DNA of 64,000 bases, taken from contig OZ023262.1 of the NCBI GenBank assembly GCA_964006375.1, positions 197,928,778-197,992,777 of the forward strand, read 5' to 3'. Under the pieces are notes generated by a model. It was not told the origin of the DNA. It saw only the letters and a program-made list of their open reading frames with translations, and did no database searches. The DNA comes from Tillus elongatus. Lineage: Eukaryota > Arthropoda > Insecta > Coleoptera > Cleridae. Position 1 is the stretch's first letter. Every line of letters starts with the position of its first letter. The position numbers and the translations under genes are program-made. This document shows positions 46,419 through 61,076 of the stretch, piece by piece.

Positions 46419-46800
46419 TGTTTATTTATGTACATGTCTCACAGCAGTAACTCAAAAAAATTATGGGCTGATTTGAATGAAACTTGGAGAGGACCGTCCG
46501 TTTATAAATAGCTTGGATAATTTTTTTGGCCAGCCCAATATGGCTAGTTTATCCGTAGACATTTTTGTGGCTTGTAAATAACAAAGTAATTTTAATAAAA
46601 TTTGGTAGACCCGCTTTCTTAGCAGATACCATAATACGAACCAAATTTCAAGTGTCTTACTATAGGGGAAGTTGATTTATAAATATTTAAATTATATTCC
46701 GTTTTTCTTTCTGCAAAACTAACAAATAAAAATACGTTTCTTTTGAAGAAATAATACGAACCAGATTTCCTAGCTTCACAGAAGTCGAATTAAAAGCATT
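46419..46800 (-). repeat. repeat A left-module fragment right of the Tc1-like element
   Basis: TTATTTATGTACATGTCTCACAGCAGTAACTCAAAAAAATTATGGG matches the module beside the cores at 36540 and 52460, with the following CTTGG...AAATAACAAAGTAATTTTAATAAAATTTGG block. Confidence 0.55.
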
Positions 46801-47220
46801 TTTAAAAATTTATAAGATTTTACGTATACAACCAGTATTGTACAAGTTTATACATTGTAACGGATGCACACATAGCTGCATGGTGTTAGATGTATCTATA
46901 TATGGCTAAAGGCGCCCCATTTTAATTGGTACTGAATTAAAACTGGTTTTCTAAGTGCTGATTTAGATCTCCGTGAAAGCTTCCGAATTTTATTTATATT
47001 TTTAATTTTACTAAATATTTGTTGAAAAACTCATATTATCGAATAAATAGTTATAAACAAAATTTTACGTGAATTTTAAGGAAAAAAACGTTTTAGTGAA
47101 TTTATGTGAAAAAAATTGTAATGAATTTTTCATCATAGTTTTCTCTACATAGCTTTCAGCAATGTTTGTTAAAAATTTTATTTTTAGGGAACTAGAAAAA
47201 ATGCGTATTTAAGTTAAAAA
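46801..47220. other. intergenic, nothing recognised
   Basis: AT-rich; no conserved frame. Confidence 0.4.
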
Positions 47221-47221
47221 A

Positions 47222-48670
47222 ATCAGCACGCAACAAGTGCGCTATAATAGTGAACTTTCATTAGAATCGTGCAATATTAGTACGGCATATTACTAAAATT
47301 ACTACTTTAAATTTTAACAGGCCTTCAAAATCGGTTTTATAGGTTTTATACGCGGTCATTTAAAGCGTTGCTTCGAAAGTGTTACCATCGATATCTCTCT
47401 ATTATCATAAATAATATTTTAAACTTGTGTTCTAGCTCCTTTTGAGAATAAAACTTAAAATGCCCATTAGAGTTATAAAACATTTCCTGAATAAAACATA
47501 ATTTATATCTAGAAAGGGAATGCATCTGCCAAATTATAAGCGTGCCAGATATTTTTCCTTATCGTCTATTCCGTTTAAATCAACCCAATCGAACCTGTTT
47601 TTTTAACAAAGAGTTTTTTAAAAACAAATTCTGTTAGTGAATTTTCTTAATAAAAATTCGCTAATATCAACAATAAAAAATATCTGCTGAGAATTCTAAT
47701 TCTGGACTCAACGGTGACAACGTTACCTTTAGGTTTTATAGAAAAATGAGACTTTGGTCCAAACGTATGAAATCTGGATACTATTGTATCTTAAATATTG
47801 TTAGTTAGTAGTGAAGCAAAACAAAATGTTACATGCATCGAGCAAGAATCAAACACTGGCAGTCTACGTGTCACACGAGAATTCTATCACTGAGCAAAGG
47901 ATGCTAGCGCAAAAATTCTTTGTTTACCTGGTAGTTATACAGATGGCAACCTGTTGTCCCGGAAATTTAAAAAGGAGATGAAGGTCAACAGCTAATCGCA
48001 TAATTAATTGAATTGTGACTAATTCGCTGGTCTTTACAACACATTCGACTGTTTCGATATTAGATGACGTCTTATTTCTAAGTTTAAAGATCAAAAACAA
48101 TCTACTCTAAAATCATTTTCAGATAGAGGTGTCGATTTCTTTTATTCTTTAATGTCCTCTCATATTCTTATAATATGGCACTTATTTATCAACCAAATAC
48201 ATAATGTCATTGCATTTGCAAAAACGTAATTTTCAGTAAGTCATCTCTTATAAAACGGCTGATTTACATATGATTGCAGCAGTTGCTACTTTTAGCAGAT
48301 ATTTTGATGTAATGATTGAGGAATGTCATATATCACATTTTAGGTTGAACTACCTTTTTATTTAAGATCTAAAACACCTGAAATTTGCGAAACTTCTTTT
48401 TGGATATCTATTCTAGGCGACAAGAGTTTTTGTGTGTTGTGTGACAAAAAATTGTCAAATTCTGGTTTAGCAAGATGTCATATTCTCTTTATAAAAGCGA
48501 TAATTTCTTTAAAAAATGTATTGTCTTCCCTAACCCTTGATCTTTCCACTATATACTATATTTTCAGTCTAAAACTAACTGGCACTATTCATCAAGCTAC
48601 AAATATAGTGTATTTTTTCAATGAAAAAAATCGTACATTTTCGTATAAAATTATTATATGCAGTTTTTTG
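47222..48670 (+). repeat. repeat B, longest copy, with A left terminus
   Basis: Begins with an A left terminus (GCACGCAACAAGTGCGCTAT at about 47226), then B blocks shared with 2080-2890 and 32876-33190. It contains an A-type palindrome (TTAGTGAATTTTCTTAAT...AAATTCGCTAA, 47635-47666) as a nested piece and a tRNA-Gly-like module at 47834-47904. It ends at the shared AAGCTACAAATATAGTGTAT (about 48595). Confidence 0.65.
47834..47904 (-). pseudogene. tRNA-like module (Gly-like, anticodon position GAC) inside repeat B
   Basis: The minus strand gives 71 nt that line up without gaps to a canonical insect tRNA-Gly(GCC) as I remember it, roughly 70 percent identical by eye. There is an acceptor pair GCATC/GATGC, a D-arm TGCTCAGTGATAGAATTC, an anticodon loop GTGACAC with GAC where GCC is expected, a T-loop TTTGATT, and a terminal A. 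The T stem and part of the anticodon stem no longer pair, so it is a relic. Confidence 0.55.
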
Positions 48671-49440
48671 TGAAAATTGTAAATCAACCTAGTTTTTCCA
48701 AGACCTTTTTAAGTTCTTGTCGCATAATATTCGTGTATCTTTAGATAATAAATTTATTCCGATAAAATTGGATATATAAATTTCTGCTATTATCGTACCT
48801 ACCAAATAAAATTTTTAATTAAAGAAATATTGACTTATTGACATTAAGACTATTTTTAAGAACATTTTATACTACAGCCCACTTATTGCATCCAAACTTT
48901 TTTGGGCATTTTATATGTTAATAATAAGCAAAGTTTTAAACGTTTTTTTTTTCTTTAGTTAGTAAACAGAGACGTTTTTCATGAAGCTGCTGATAACAAA
49001 GGCGAGTATTTAAAAATATCTTAGCAATTCGCAGCCGGGTAAGATACTTGAATGACACGATTTCCATATAAATTGCACATTTGCATAGTTTTACCATAAC
49101 GAATAAATGAAGATTACTGCCCAAATGTCATGTTGGTAGATTCTCGACGCTGTAAAGTATTCGACCTTCAGATTCTATGACAATAGGGCGTCCGTTGTGT
49201 CTTCCATATTTTCACATGGCTCACATATATGATATATTATTTGCCTAGAAAAGTCATCGCAGGAAATTCGTATTCATATACATATGAATATATTTTTATA
49301 AGTTAGCTAATCATTTTTTATTGGCTCTAGCTATCCCTACTTGGTAAAACCGGTTTGTTGTGAACATGTAGGTATATTAAAAATGCAATGCTGAAATATA
49401 ACTTGTTTGCTGTTTTAAACATGGTGTATTAAAATAAAAA
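48671..49440. other. intergenic, nothing recognised
   Basis: AT-rich, no gene or repeat end seen. Confidence 0.4.
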
Positions 49441-49446
49441 GCCTGG

Positions 49447-50003
<557 letters not shown>

Positions 50004-50189
50004 CAGAGTAAAAATAAAGTTCAAAATTTTTTAATTAATTCTGTAGCATAGCAGCAGTAGTTATTTATTTAGTATCATTAGCGAGTTTCATTTTTAAAAA
50101 AATGCTGATGGAGAGATCAAACATTCTAACTTTCAAAAATTGACTTCATATGTGCGCAAATTAGAGATAATCCCATAAAATGTTATCCG

Positions 50190-50300
50190 GGCCACTTGCA
50201 TGAGGAACGTACTCAGCAAATTTGATGTAAATTGGCCCATTATTTCTTGAGTTATCGGTGTGATACACACACACACATATTTATTATATATATATATAAT
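50190..50300 (+). repeat. repeat A core-flank fragment
   Basis: CATGAGGAACGTACTCAGC, TTGGCCCATTATTTCTTGAG and TTATCGGTGTGATACACACACAC match the left flank of the cores at 49740 and 52460. Only a few TA units remain. Confidence 0.55.
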
Positions 50301-50466
50301 GTGTGTACGGGGAAGCCTAGAACCGTCTCAACCCCATAGATGGCGCGATTCTCCATTGCATATCAGGGCAATGCCTGTCTTTAAGGTCGACTTGTTGGAG
50401 CGCAGGTACCTATGGCATATTCACGAGTCCTAAGAGGGACCAAACCGGCATTTGTCTCCTGCTTCT

Positions 50467-50468
<2 letters not shown>
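50301..50468. other. GC-richer segment of unknown origin
   Basis: GTGTGTACGGGGAAGCC...CCCCATAGATGGCGCGATTC...GGTCGACTTGTTGGAGCGCAGG stands out from its AT-rich surroundings. It may be a LINE 3' end, but no motif proves it. Confidence 0.3.
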
Positions 50469-50469
<1 letters not shown>

Positions 50470-50561
<92 letters not shown>

Positions 50562-50595
50562 CATTATATACATATACATTATATATATTTAGGCA
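50470..50595. repeat. (TA)n tract with ATACATATACATT tail
   Basis: About 86 bp of TA, then two ATACATATACATTATAT units. Confidence 0.95.
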
Positions 50596-50779
50596 GTGGC
50601 GTAAAATACACTTAAATTTTAAATGGCACCCTCTGTTGAATGACACCTAATTTTAAGGCTTCCTTAATTTTGCTCACGAGAACAAACGATTTTTTAAAGT
50701 TTTGTTTGGATATGGAAATAAAATGATCAGTTAAAGAATCAGACCAAATATCAATGAATGAAAGAATGTTATTTAATTA

Positions 50780-50985
50780 AATATTCAAATTGTTTTCTTT
50801 CCACTTCCATACAATTATAAATTATTTGCTTAACTCCCGAGCAAACATTCTGAAGCATTTCGGAAAGTTACTTTGCTGATGTATCTACATTGTTTCTGCT
50901 ATATAGGTTATCGCTTTCATTAAAAAAAAGATAAAAAAGATTTTTACAAAATTCACTATCATCACGCACTTGCCGCGTCCATAGA
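50780..50985 (-). repeat. repeat A left-terminus fragment
   Basis: AAAATTCACTATCATCACGC then ACTTGCCGCGTCC (50950-50985), with TTTCTGCTATATAGGTTATCG upstream, the same block as at 4915 and 53970. Confidence 0.65.
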
Positions 50986-51127
50986 TTTTTTATTTTCTTA
51001 AAGTTTTTAGATTTTGCTGACACTTCTGATAAATCATGTATTGCTCATATATTTGCGATAAAAATCACCATGCAGACAAGGAAGATCTTAAGTTAATCAA
51101 AAGTGTGAGGTAGTCGCAACATTTAGA

Positions 51128-51130
<3 letters not shown>

Positions 51131-51217
<87 letters not shown>
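51131..51217. repeat. (TA)n tract
   Basis: About 87 bp of TA; flanks do not match A. Confidence 0.95.
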
Positions 51218-51221
<4 letters not shown>

Positions 51222-51475
51222 TAAATTTAAATAAAACATGTTCGACGAATAGAGCAGGTCCGAATAATCACTGTCTGTTTCTTAAAAGAAATATTTATTA
51301 AGGGCACGCGGTTTTATAAAAGCAGGTAATAGAAATTTTAATTACAGCAATTTTTGAGTAAACACAATGGGAGGTCTGCCGTCTCTGTACCTTCGTAGGG
51401 GACGCTATTCACAATTGCTTGTCAACTAGCATATACTAGCATATACATGGGAGTTGTAGTCCTTAGTCGCTTAGT
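51218..51475. other. intergenic, nothing recognised
   Basis: No conserved frame; TAGCATATACTAGCATATAC (about 51427) is a short tandem repeat. Confidence 0.4.
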
Positions 51476-51479
51476 TTAT

Positions 51480-51605
51480 TAATCCCTCCGATGACACTAA
51501 CTTTGTTAGCATAACGATCGTCAGGTCTGAAAAATGTATTAAGTTCTCCAAATTGTACTTATCGGTGCTCATCGCAGATTCAAATCTTCACTCGGTCTTA
51601 CTTTA
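51480..51605. repeat. half copy of the 53.2 kb fold-back element
   Basis: TCCGATGACACTAACTTTG, ACGATCGTCAGGTCTGAAAAATG, GTACTTATCGGTGCTCATCGCAGA and CTTCACTCGG correspond to 53296-53420. Confidence 0.6.
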
Positions 51606-52190
51606 ACAAGAATATCAATACGTAACTAGCAGTTAAATGTCAAAATATGATCACTATAAAGTACCTGTAAATAGGTCAAGCCGGATCATAAGGAGCTGCC
51701 CTCGTATTTACATCAACCGTCAACCGCTTAGCTATAGTAACTACTTTTTTGCACAAAGGTTGAGTAACATTTTGTCAATACTATGTCTAAATTTCAGTGA
51801 ATGCAACTCTCAAGTGTTTAAGTAAAATCTATTTTTAATACAAAAATAGCACTTAGAAAATAATAACAAGGAAATATGTGAGAGATAGTTTTAAAGAGAA
51901 ATTTGCTTATGGACTGGGCCTTATCCATTATAAGCTTTTGATTTATTTCAAGCAATTAACGTAATTTGAGGAACTCAAACTCGTTTACTTACCAAGCTGT
52001 TATTTTAAGATAATTTCCTCTCGACCAAATTAATTACAAAATACTTTGCAGACTTGATGGATATTACGATGAAGCATCGCCTTATTTTAAGATGTGTTCG
52101 TCTGCCCTTAATGCACAAATAAATTCCTGTGGTAAAACCAACGCCGGATAATTATTGTTTTCACAAACTATAAACATTTATTAAAATTCT
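51606..52190. other. intergenic, nothing recognised
   Basis: No conserved frame; the 62-codon frame at 51637 has no domain. Confidence 0.4.
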
Positions 52191-52193
52191 TTT

Positions 52194-53170
<977 letters not shown>

Positions 53171-53214
53171 TACGATGAGGACACTTGGAAAACCCAAATC
53201 ACCACAATATATCT

Positions 53215-53345
53215 TTTTAGAGACCTGACGATTCTTTCACTAACAAAGCTGGGGTCAACAGAGGATAAAAAAATCTACAAGAATAAATTTTCATCCTCTG
53301 ATGTCGCTAACTTTGTTATTGAAACGATCTTCAGGTCTTTAAAAA
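53215..53345. mobile_element. fold-back element with about 45 bp arms
   Basis: GACCTGACGATTCTTTCACTAACAAAG (53222) is mirrored by CTTTGTTATTGAAACGATCTTCAGGTC (to about 53338), with GGATAAAA...TTTTCATCC at the turn. Non-coding; a half copy lies at 51480. Confidence 0.6.
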
Positions 53346-53530
53346 GATGTGTTGTGGTGATTTCGGTTCTCCAAATGTACTTATCAGAGCTCATCACAGG
53401 TTCCAGTCTTCGCTCGGAGAAAAAATTTGCTATTGAGGAGACCGAGACTTTTAAACTGTGAGAAGATTTCTGCAAATGAGCGTGAACTGCCCACCAAACA
53501 CCACCAACCCCACCACCCAGTACCAACATA

Positions 53531-54105
53531 TACAGGATGACGCATGTCTACGGTAAAGCTCAATATATATTCGCTTATAATACAAGATACGAGAAAATTT
53601 GTATTCGTTAATTATATAGGGTCTTGAGCTACATCTTACAAAATTATTGCAATAATCACAGGGTGGCCCAGCCCATTTGTGGTTGGTGATATTTTTTTTT
53701 AATCGAACACCCCTTAATTTATTACATACTTGAATTTTCCATCGAATCATAATGCATGATTGTAAGGTAAAAATTATATTGTTCATTGTTTTCGAGTTAT
53801 TTCAATTGTTTTGGAACTTTTCACATTTTTTGGCGTATATCAAAAATTATGATACCGTACTTTTACCGATAGATAGCCGATCCCATGAAAATTAAGTCTT
53901 CAGATAAGCTTTCGTTTAAATTATTTTTGAAATTTTGTACTTTTTCAGACACTAAAGCTATTTTTTGGTACAGTGTTTCTACTATATAGGTTATACTGGC
54001 AACCAAATTTGATGCCTGCTTTCATTAAAAAAAGACATGTAGTTATTAAAAAAAAAAATTATGAAAATTCACCACCATAACACACTTGCTGCGTCCAGAC
54101 TTTTT
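53531..54105. repeat. repeat C followed by a minus-strand A left terminus
   Basis: C starts TATACAGGATGACGCATG and runs to about 53862 (TTATGATACCGTAC). Then TTTCTACTATATAGGTTATACTGG and AAAATTCACCACCATAACAC then ACTTGCTGCGTCC form an A left end (54064-54103). The same neighbours occur at 4548-5048. Confidence 0.6.
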
Positions 54106-54825
54106 TATATTCATAGAGTAGCTTTGAATATTAAAACGAGTTATCACAAACTATTGAGCCAGATTTTATTATTATGCTTTGCATTTTAGATCAAATAGAA
54201 AAAATATATGTAAATTTTACTACTAACATAATTTTTACTTAGCTTGTAAAAAATGGCGATATAAGTTACTATTTAGCTTTGATGATAGAAGGTGCTATCC
54301 TTTGACAAAGAAATTAATAATGGTTGCCGGCTCAGAAGTGATTGTCATTAGGTACTATCATTATTATACTGGTATATCAAGAACATCCAAGAACATCTAG
54401 ATTTCAGAAGGGCCGCTTGCTTCAGTTAGCTTACGCGCTGGTTACGTCCTAAACCTGCAGAAACGAAACCCAACAGTGAAGACAGAGAAGTAGTCTGCAA
54501 GTCTGTATATAATAAGAAACAGTTCAACTTATCGTTAATGGTTGAGGAATTGTTGAACTTTATGACAAATCTTGAGTGGCATCCTTTTTATCCGAGTAAC
54601 AGTTGAACTACTCTTTTCTGACAGCTGATTTAAATTTATTTTATTGTCATAATCCACAGTCAGAAGTTTATCAATTTACAAAACACCCTGTATGATATCT
54701 ACGCAAAAAGATATTTTACGGTATAGAGATGTAGATATAAAAAGGCAACAAGAATGGGAAGTTATCATCTGTAAAATAATTTATTTTGGATGTGTAGCTA
54801 AGGATAGATTAGGTTATATTGTGAG
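54106..54825. other. intergenic, nothing recognised
   Basis: No conserved frame apart from the start of LINE 3' sequence near 54800. Confidence 0.4.
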
Positions 54826-54829
54826 TGAG

Positions 54830-56150
54830 CCATTACAGTCCCTCCTTTGCGACTTTGGGGTCTATTGTGGCTCACGCCTAGTTGCCTTATATTACACCGA
54901 ACAACTCGAGCCTCTTGCAGAAGTCGATAATCTTTGTTGGGGAATGTTAATCTTCTGGTGCAAGTTGGATCAGCGGGACAGGAACATAGCACGTACTCTA
55001 CTGTTTCGTTACCCTCCATAAACAGTCGGCGGTTGGTTTTTGTCCAAGCCCAACTCTATGCATGTGGTGACGCAAGCGGCAGTGTCCTGTATACAGGCCG
55101 AGCAGTGTTCTCAGTTGTTGCCTGTTTAGCTCTAGAAGTTTTCTATCCCCTGTCGGAAAAAACATTTATGAAGGCCTTAGAGTGTGCTATTCCTAAAAGA
55201 TCTTGCCATTGTTGCCTTGTGCTCCCATCTGTCCAGGTCTTTAAAGTGCGTTCAGGTTCTGGTCCGATATAGTCCTCCCCGGCACACCTCATAGCAAGAG
55301 CGTCGGCAGCTAGATTGCCATGAAGGTCCGAGTCCCAGGCCTCTAGACAAGCGACACCTCATTATAGCTACTCAGTTCGTTGTGAGCAGTCTTACAGCTC
55401 CATACCATTTTTTAACGGTGGGAACCAATTTTTTATATAGCATCTTGGCTCTCTGAAAATAGTTTTAACGGTTTGTGTGTGCAACGGTTTTGTTTAATCT
55501 CCCTCGCACACATATTGATGGCATATACTTCTACCTGGTGTATAATTGCATACTTTCCGAGGGTAGATGATATTCTTGCATCGGTGCTGCTAACATATGC
55601 GCTGGCTCCTGCCCCTGACTCTCTGTTGGAGCCGTCCGTGTACCAGCACAGATCAGCGCTTAATAGGGATGTTTTATTCCGTTCCTAGCCTTACCTTTCC
55701 GGAAAGACGGTCTTAAAAGACAAGTTTCTAATTATTTTAGTAGTCATGAGGTCTGTGACCATTTGGAGAACCTCGTGACTTTCAATCTCATCGGGGAGAC
55801 CGATGCTTCACATGCGGATTGCCTTTGGCAGGATGTCAGCCGTTTGTTTTAGTCTGTACGTTGTCCAGCTAGTCTCCCCCTCCAGCCAAATGCAAAGAGG
55901 TAGAATGTTTCCAAAGCGGCTGATTGAGCGGTATTTAACGTTATCATCAGACATGCTTGTTTCTATAGCTTAGCCAGTTTGACATTCGAGGTACACCAAA
56001 GTACCTGAGGCCACCAAACTATAGCTGCATTAAATATCATTGGCCTGATAACCACTACATAGAACCAACACATCTGTTATGAGTTTGTTCCTCAGTTCTT
56101 CTCACAGATTCTTCGGCAGGACCACAGGGATCGCTTGGGCTGTTCCATAA
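54830..56150 (-). pseudogene. RNase H-encoding LINE, C-terminal part, copy 2
   Basis: Minus-strand pieces in order: a reverse-transcriptase tail with SIGLPDEIESHEVLQMVTDL (about 55810-55750); an RNase H domain opening LCWYTDGSNRESGAGASAYV (about 55655-55595); the glutamate of IIHQVEVYAINMCARE (about 55540-55490); a degraded PGHxxxxGNxxAD block near 55330; QLRTLLGLYTGHCRLRHHMH (about 55110-55050); and a C-terminal Cys motif near 55010-54960. This fits the RNase H-bearing LINE clades (I/R1/LOA group). Many breaks. It is colinear with copy 1 at 33.5-34.3 kb. Confidence 0.75.
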
Positions 56151-56159
56151 AAAAAACTT

Positions 56160-57193
<1,034 letters not shown>

Positions 57194-57229
57194 TATTATA
57201 TACAAAAATTAAATTCCGACCATTGCTGA

Positions 57230-57480
57230 GAAAATGACAGGAGGCGTCACAAAAAACTGAATCAGCCAGTTACAGTACAGGCCAAATCTGCAACATTGAA
57301 TGTAAAATCAGATAATTTTACGAAAATATTTTATCAACAGAAGCTAATGTGGTTAGTGTAACAGGGACATGGCTTAAGCATAACATATTTTCAAGTTAGT
57401 TATTTCCTTTCCATTATTTCATTTTTGTGATGATGGATTTAACTGTCGTGGCGGGGCTGTTCTTTTGGCAATTAGTGATC
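57230..57480 (+). pseudogene. LINE endonuclease (APE) fragment
   Basis: Reads NVRSDNF-like sequence, then TEANVVSVTGTWLKHNI (about 57340-57390), the E-T-W-L motif of AP-type endonucleases with E changed to G, and DDGFNCRGGAVLLAISDQF (about 57430-57485), the R-G-G-G-V block. Frameshifted. It may be the displaced 5' part of the LINE at 58.8-62.8 kb. Confidence 0.55.
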
Positions 57481-57755
57481 AGTTCTGTAGCAGCAGCTCA
57501 CTTAATCCTAATTTGATCCTCCTCCATACATACTCAATGGGATTAATATCAAATGATCTAGCAGGCCACTTCATTCTCTCTATATTTTTCACCCTAAGCA
57601 TATTCGTAATTATATCTGCTCGATGAGGACAAGGATTATCATCGACCAAGAAAAATAGTTAGCGAAATTAATGGTATAGGGGATGACAATACCTCTCACA
57701 CACAAATCTCGATACCTTTCTGCATTCATTCTCTCCCTCATCCAGATTGCTAAGC
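57480..57755 (-). pseudogene. Tc1-like transposase, catalytic C-terminal fragment
   Basis: Minus-strand reading: MNAERYRDLCVRGIVIPY, then LVDDNPCPHRADIITNML (second aspartate; about 57645-57600), then MKWPARSFDINPIEYVWRRI (final glutamate; about 57570-57510). Motifs are those of Tc1 DD34E enzymes and differ from the Tc1-like copy at 45 kb. One frameshift; no terminal repeats seen. Confidence 0.75.
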
Positions 57756-57884
57756 AATTATCCTATTCCAACTTATACTGCCGCATACTGCAATATGTGT
57801 GAATGTAAAATGTCAAACCTGACTATTACCCTACGCAACGGAATTGATTGTCATGCAAATCATGAATCAATGTAACTCCCCTCC

Positions 57885-58730
57885 TGAATCAATGGGTCTG
57901 CTTGCATTGTTGCTGATTGCAAATTTCAGCTATGATGCAAAATTAATTATTGACCCACTAGGCTGCGATATCAAAAAAACTCAGAAAACCTTCCGAATTA
58001 TTGATAATTTCTCAACTGCAGACTCAAAATTCACCTAACCCAAATCGCTGATTATTGTGATGCGTATTTTGCGGGAAAGTTAGGAGGCAAATTTATTGAC
58101 AGCAACGTAGTCGAATGCGATATCAACAAAATCTGAAAAATGCCACCAGGTGTACAAATGTTTTTCAGAATAGAATAGCGAAAATCAACGAAAACCTCCC
58201 TGTCGACCAATGATTAAAAAAAAGAAAAAAGATTATATACCTAAACGTAGTGGGCTGCGATATTCATAAAATTTCGGAAACGTCCCGAGCTATTAAGGTG
58301 TTCTTCTGAATTGCATACCGAGAAGTCACTTAATCCAACTCCTCGAATACTGAAGTGCGAATTTTGCAAAACAAAAGCAATGTGGTTAAGAGTCAAATTT
58401 GACCTCAAAAACCAAATTGATGACGGCAACGTAGTGGAATGCGATATCAAGAAAATCTCAAAAAAGGTCCCGCTGTATAGAAATAACCTTCAGCACTTAA
58501 TACCAAAAGGAAACATAATTCGCCTCATCGACCAATGGGGTTTGCTTGCATTTTTACTTAACTTGACCTAAAATACAAAATTGATTATAAAAACGCAGTG
58601 GACTGCAATATTGATTAAATCTCGAAAACATCCCAATGTATCGAGATATGCTTATAAATTGCATGCCACAAATATATACAACTATCCATGTAGACCAATG
58701 GCCATCGTTTGAAATGTTGCTGTAAAAACA
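57885..58730 (+). repeat. diverged tandem satellite, about 160 bp period
   Basis: The core phrase TGCGATATCAA(A/G)AAAATCTC with preceding AACGTAGTGG recurs at about 57965, 58117, 58257, 58441 and 58605, giving spacings of 152, 140, 184 and 164 bp. A second phrase, GACCAATGGG(T)TTGCTTGC, recurs at about 57890, 58205, 58534 and 58695. Short frames inside are not conserved between units. Confidence 0.6.
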
Positions 58731-59889
58731 TCTACCTATATTTCACCCTGTGTCCTAAATCACGTGATTGTAAATTTTGTTATTGTCTACCAATTAGAAC
58801 CCTCTTACGAAACATCTATCAACCTGTAAAAATTAGAGCAGAATCGGTGAACTTGTTTTTGAACTACAAACGAGCAAACAGCATCCAAAATTTAAGGTAT
58901 TCTGCTTCGATTGACGCGTAGTTGATACACCGCCACAATTACCAGTTAACGATCACCGTACTGTGTTCGACTATTTAGAAACCATTAGTGAACGTACATA
59001 TAACGCGGTGGTTGTAGAAGACATTAATACTCCACAGTTATGCAACACAACGGAAACGGGAATTTGACATTAGTAGCAGTTAGGAGACTTTATTTTTAAA
59101 TAATCATAAAATTCTGACTACCCCGCTCTTTATGAGGGTATATATAATGCCGATTGGTCAAAAGTATATACAGCGAAGAATGTTGCTAGCTCAGTAAGTA
59201 AGTTTTATAATATAATAGACTATATTTTTAACGAAGATGTGCCAGAAAACAGACTAATAACAAACACGTGTTTTACCCAGTTTGGTGCAATAAAAAAATT
59301 GTAACAGATTTGAATCTGAAATTGTCACTTTTGCCAATTTAAGTCAACTGGAGAAGATTAAAAACTATTTTAAGGCTATGAGAAGACACAAAAAAGCAAA
59401 CATAAATTTGGCATACTCAAAATGTATTGAACAATCTGCTAATAACTTGGTATCAGATCCCTTCAAATTTTGGAATTTTGTTAGGTCAAAGAAAATAAAA
59501 CTAGGATTCCAGGAAAGATGCATTATAATGACGAGTGGTATGACAATCCCAAGGACATTGTTAATATGTTTGCAGACTGTGTCGGAAGATGATATTATTC
59601 AGCCTGGTAAAAACCTTAAAGCTACGTTAACGATGGACCCAAATAACATCCCCTTTTTTATTTTCAAAGATTGCGCAACGTGCTTTGCGCAAGTCATTAA
59701 TTTAACTTAGTGCTGAAAAACAATGAAATCCCCACATGTTGGAAACAACAGAAATCCTGTCCTGTCCACAAAGCTGGTAAGAAAGCAGATTTTGAAAATT
59801 ATAGGCAAATTTCAATTGGTGCTAACTTTATGAAATTAACTAAGTTAATTGTAGCCTGTCACCAGTAGCGACTCGTGCCTGCGCAAGAA

Positions 59890-60585
<696 letters not shown>

Positions 60586-60809
60586 GAAGGGCTCGCCTCT
60601 TTTTTCCCCGAAAATGTATTATAAAAAAACCTACATACTAAACTATCTAAACTTAATAATTATTAATTACTTACCAAGTTTTCCTCTAGTTAGTTATAGG
60701 TTATAGTAGTTAAAAAGTCCTTTCCTTTGATAATTATTAACACAAATCACAATTCTGTCAACACTCAGCATTCACTTTAGTTCATAAGTATAACATAACA
60801 GACCTATAC

Positions 60810-61076
60810 TCATTCCTTGAACGAAAAATCCATACGCCTATTTTTGGTAGCCACAAACTGTTCTAAAACTCTTTCATCAAAGTTCGGTATTTCAAATACA
60901 AAGTTCCTGTTTATTGCCAACATTGCTAGCGCATTAAGTCGATCATTTCTAAGGAAGGTTTTTACTCGTTTTAAAGTGGAAAAGCAACGTTCTGCTTCAG
61001 CGGTATTCAAAATTACTACACACGCGCTGCGAAAAGTCCACTGCAAACTGCAAGTGTGGAATTTGAAAGCGCACAA
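60810..61076 (-). pseudogene. hAT transposase C-terminal dimerisation domain
   Basis: NTAEAERCFSTLKRVKTFLR followed by NDRLNALAMLAINRNFV is the conserved hAT C-terminal dimerisation (hATC) region, here with the ZMYM-type ending FVATKNRRMDFSFK. 88 residues are open in one frame. The rest of the transposase is absent, so the element depends on enzymes made elsewhere. It is the C-terminal counterpart of the protein family whose N-terminus lies at 1032-2056, though they are separate insertions. Confidence 0.8.

Noticed and set aside
47834..47904. Functional tRNA gene
   Set aside because: Mispaired T and anticodon stems and an altered anticodon; treated as a relic inside a repeat.
57885..58730. 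CRISPR-like spaced repeats
   Set aside because: Units are diverged, the period is far too long and the context is eukaryotic; a satellite is the better reading.
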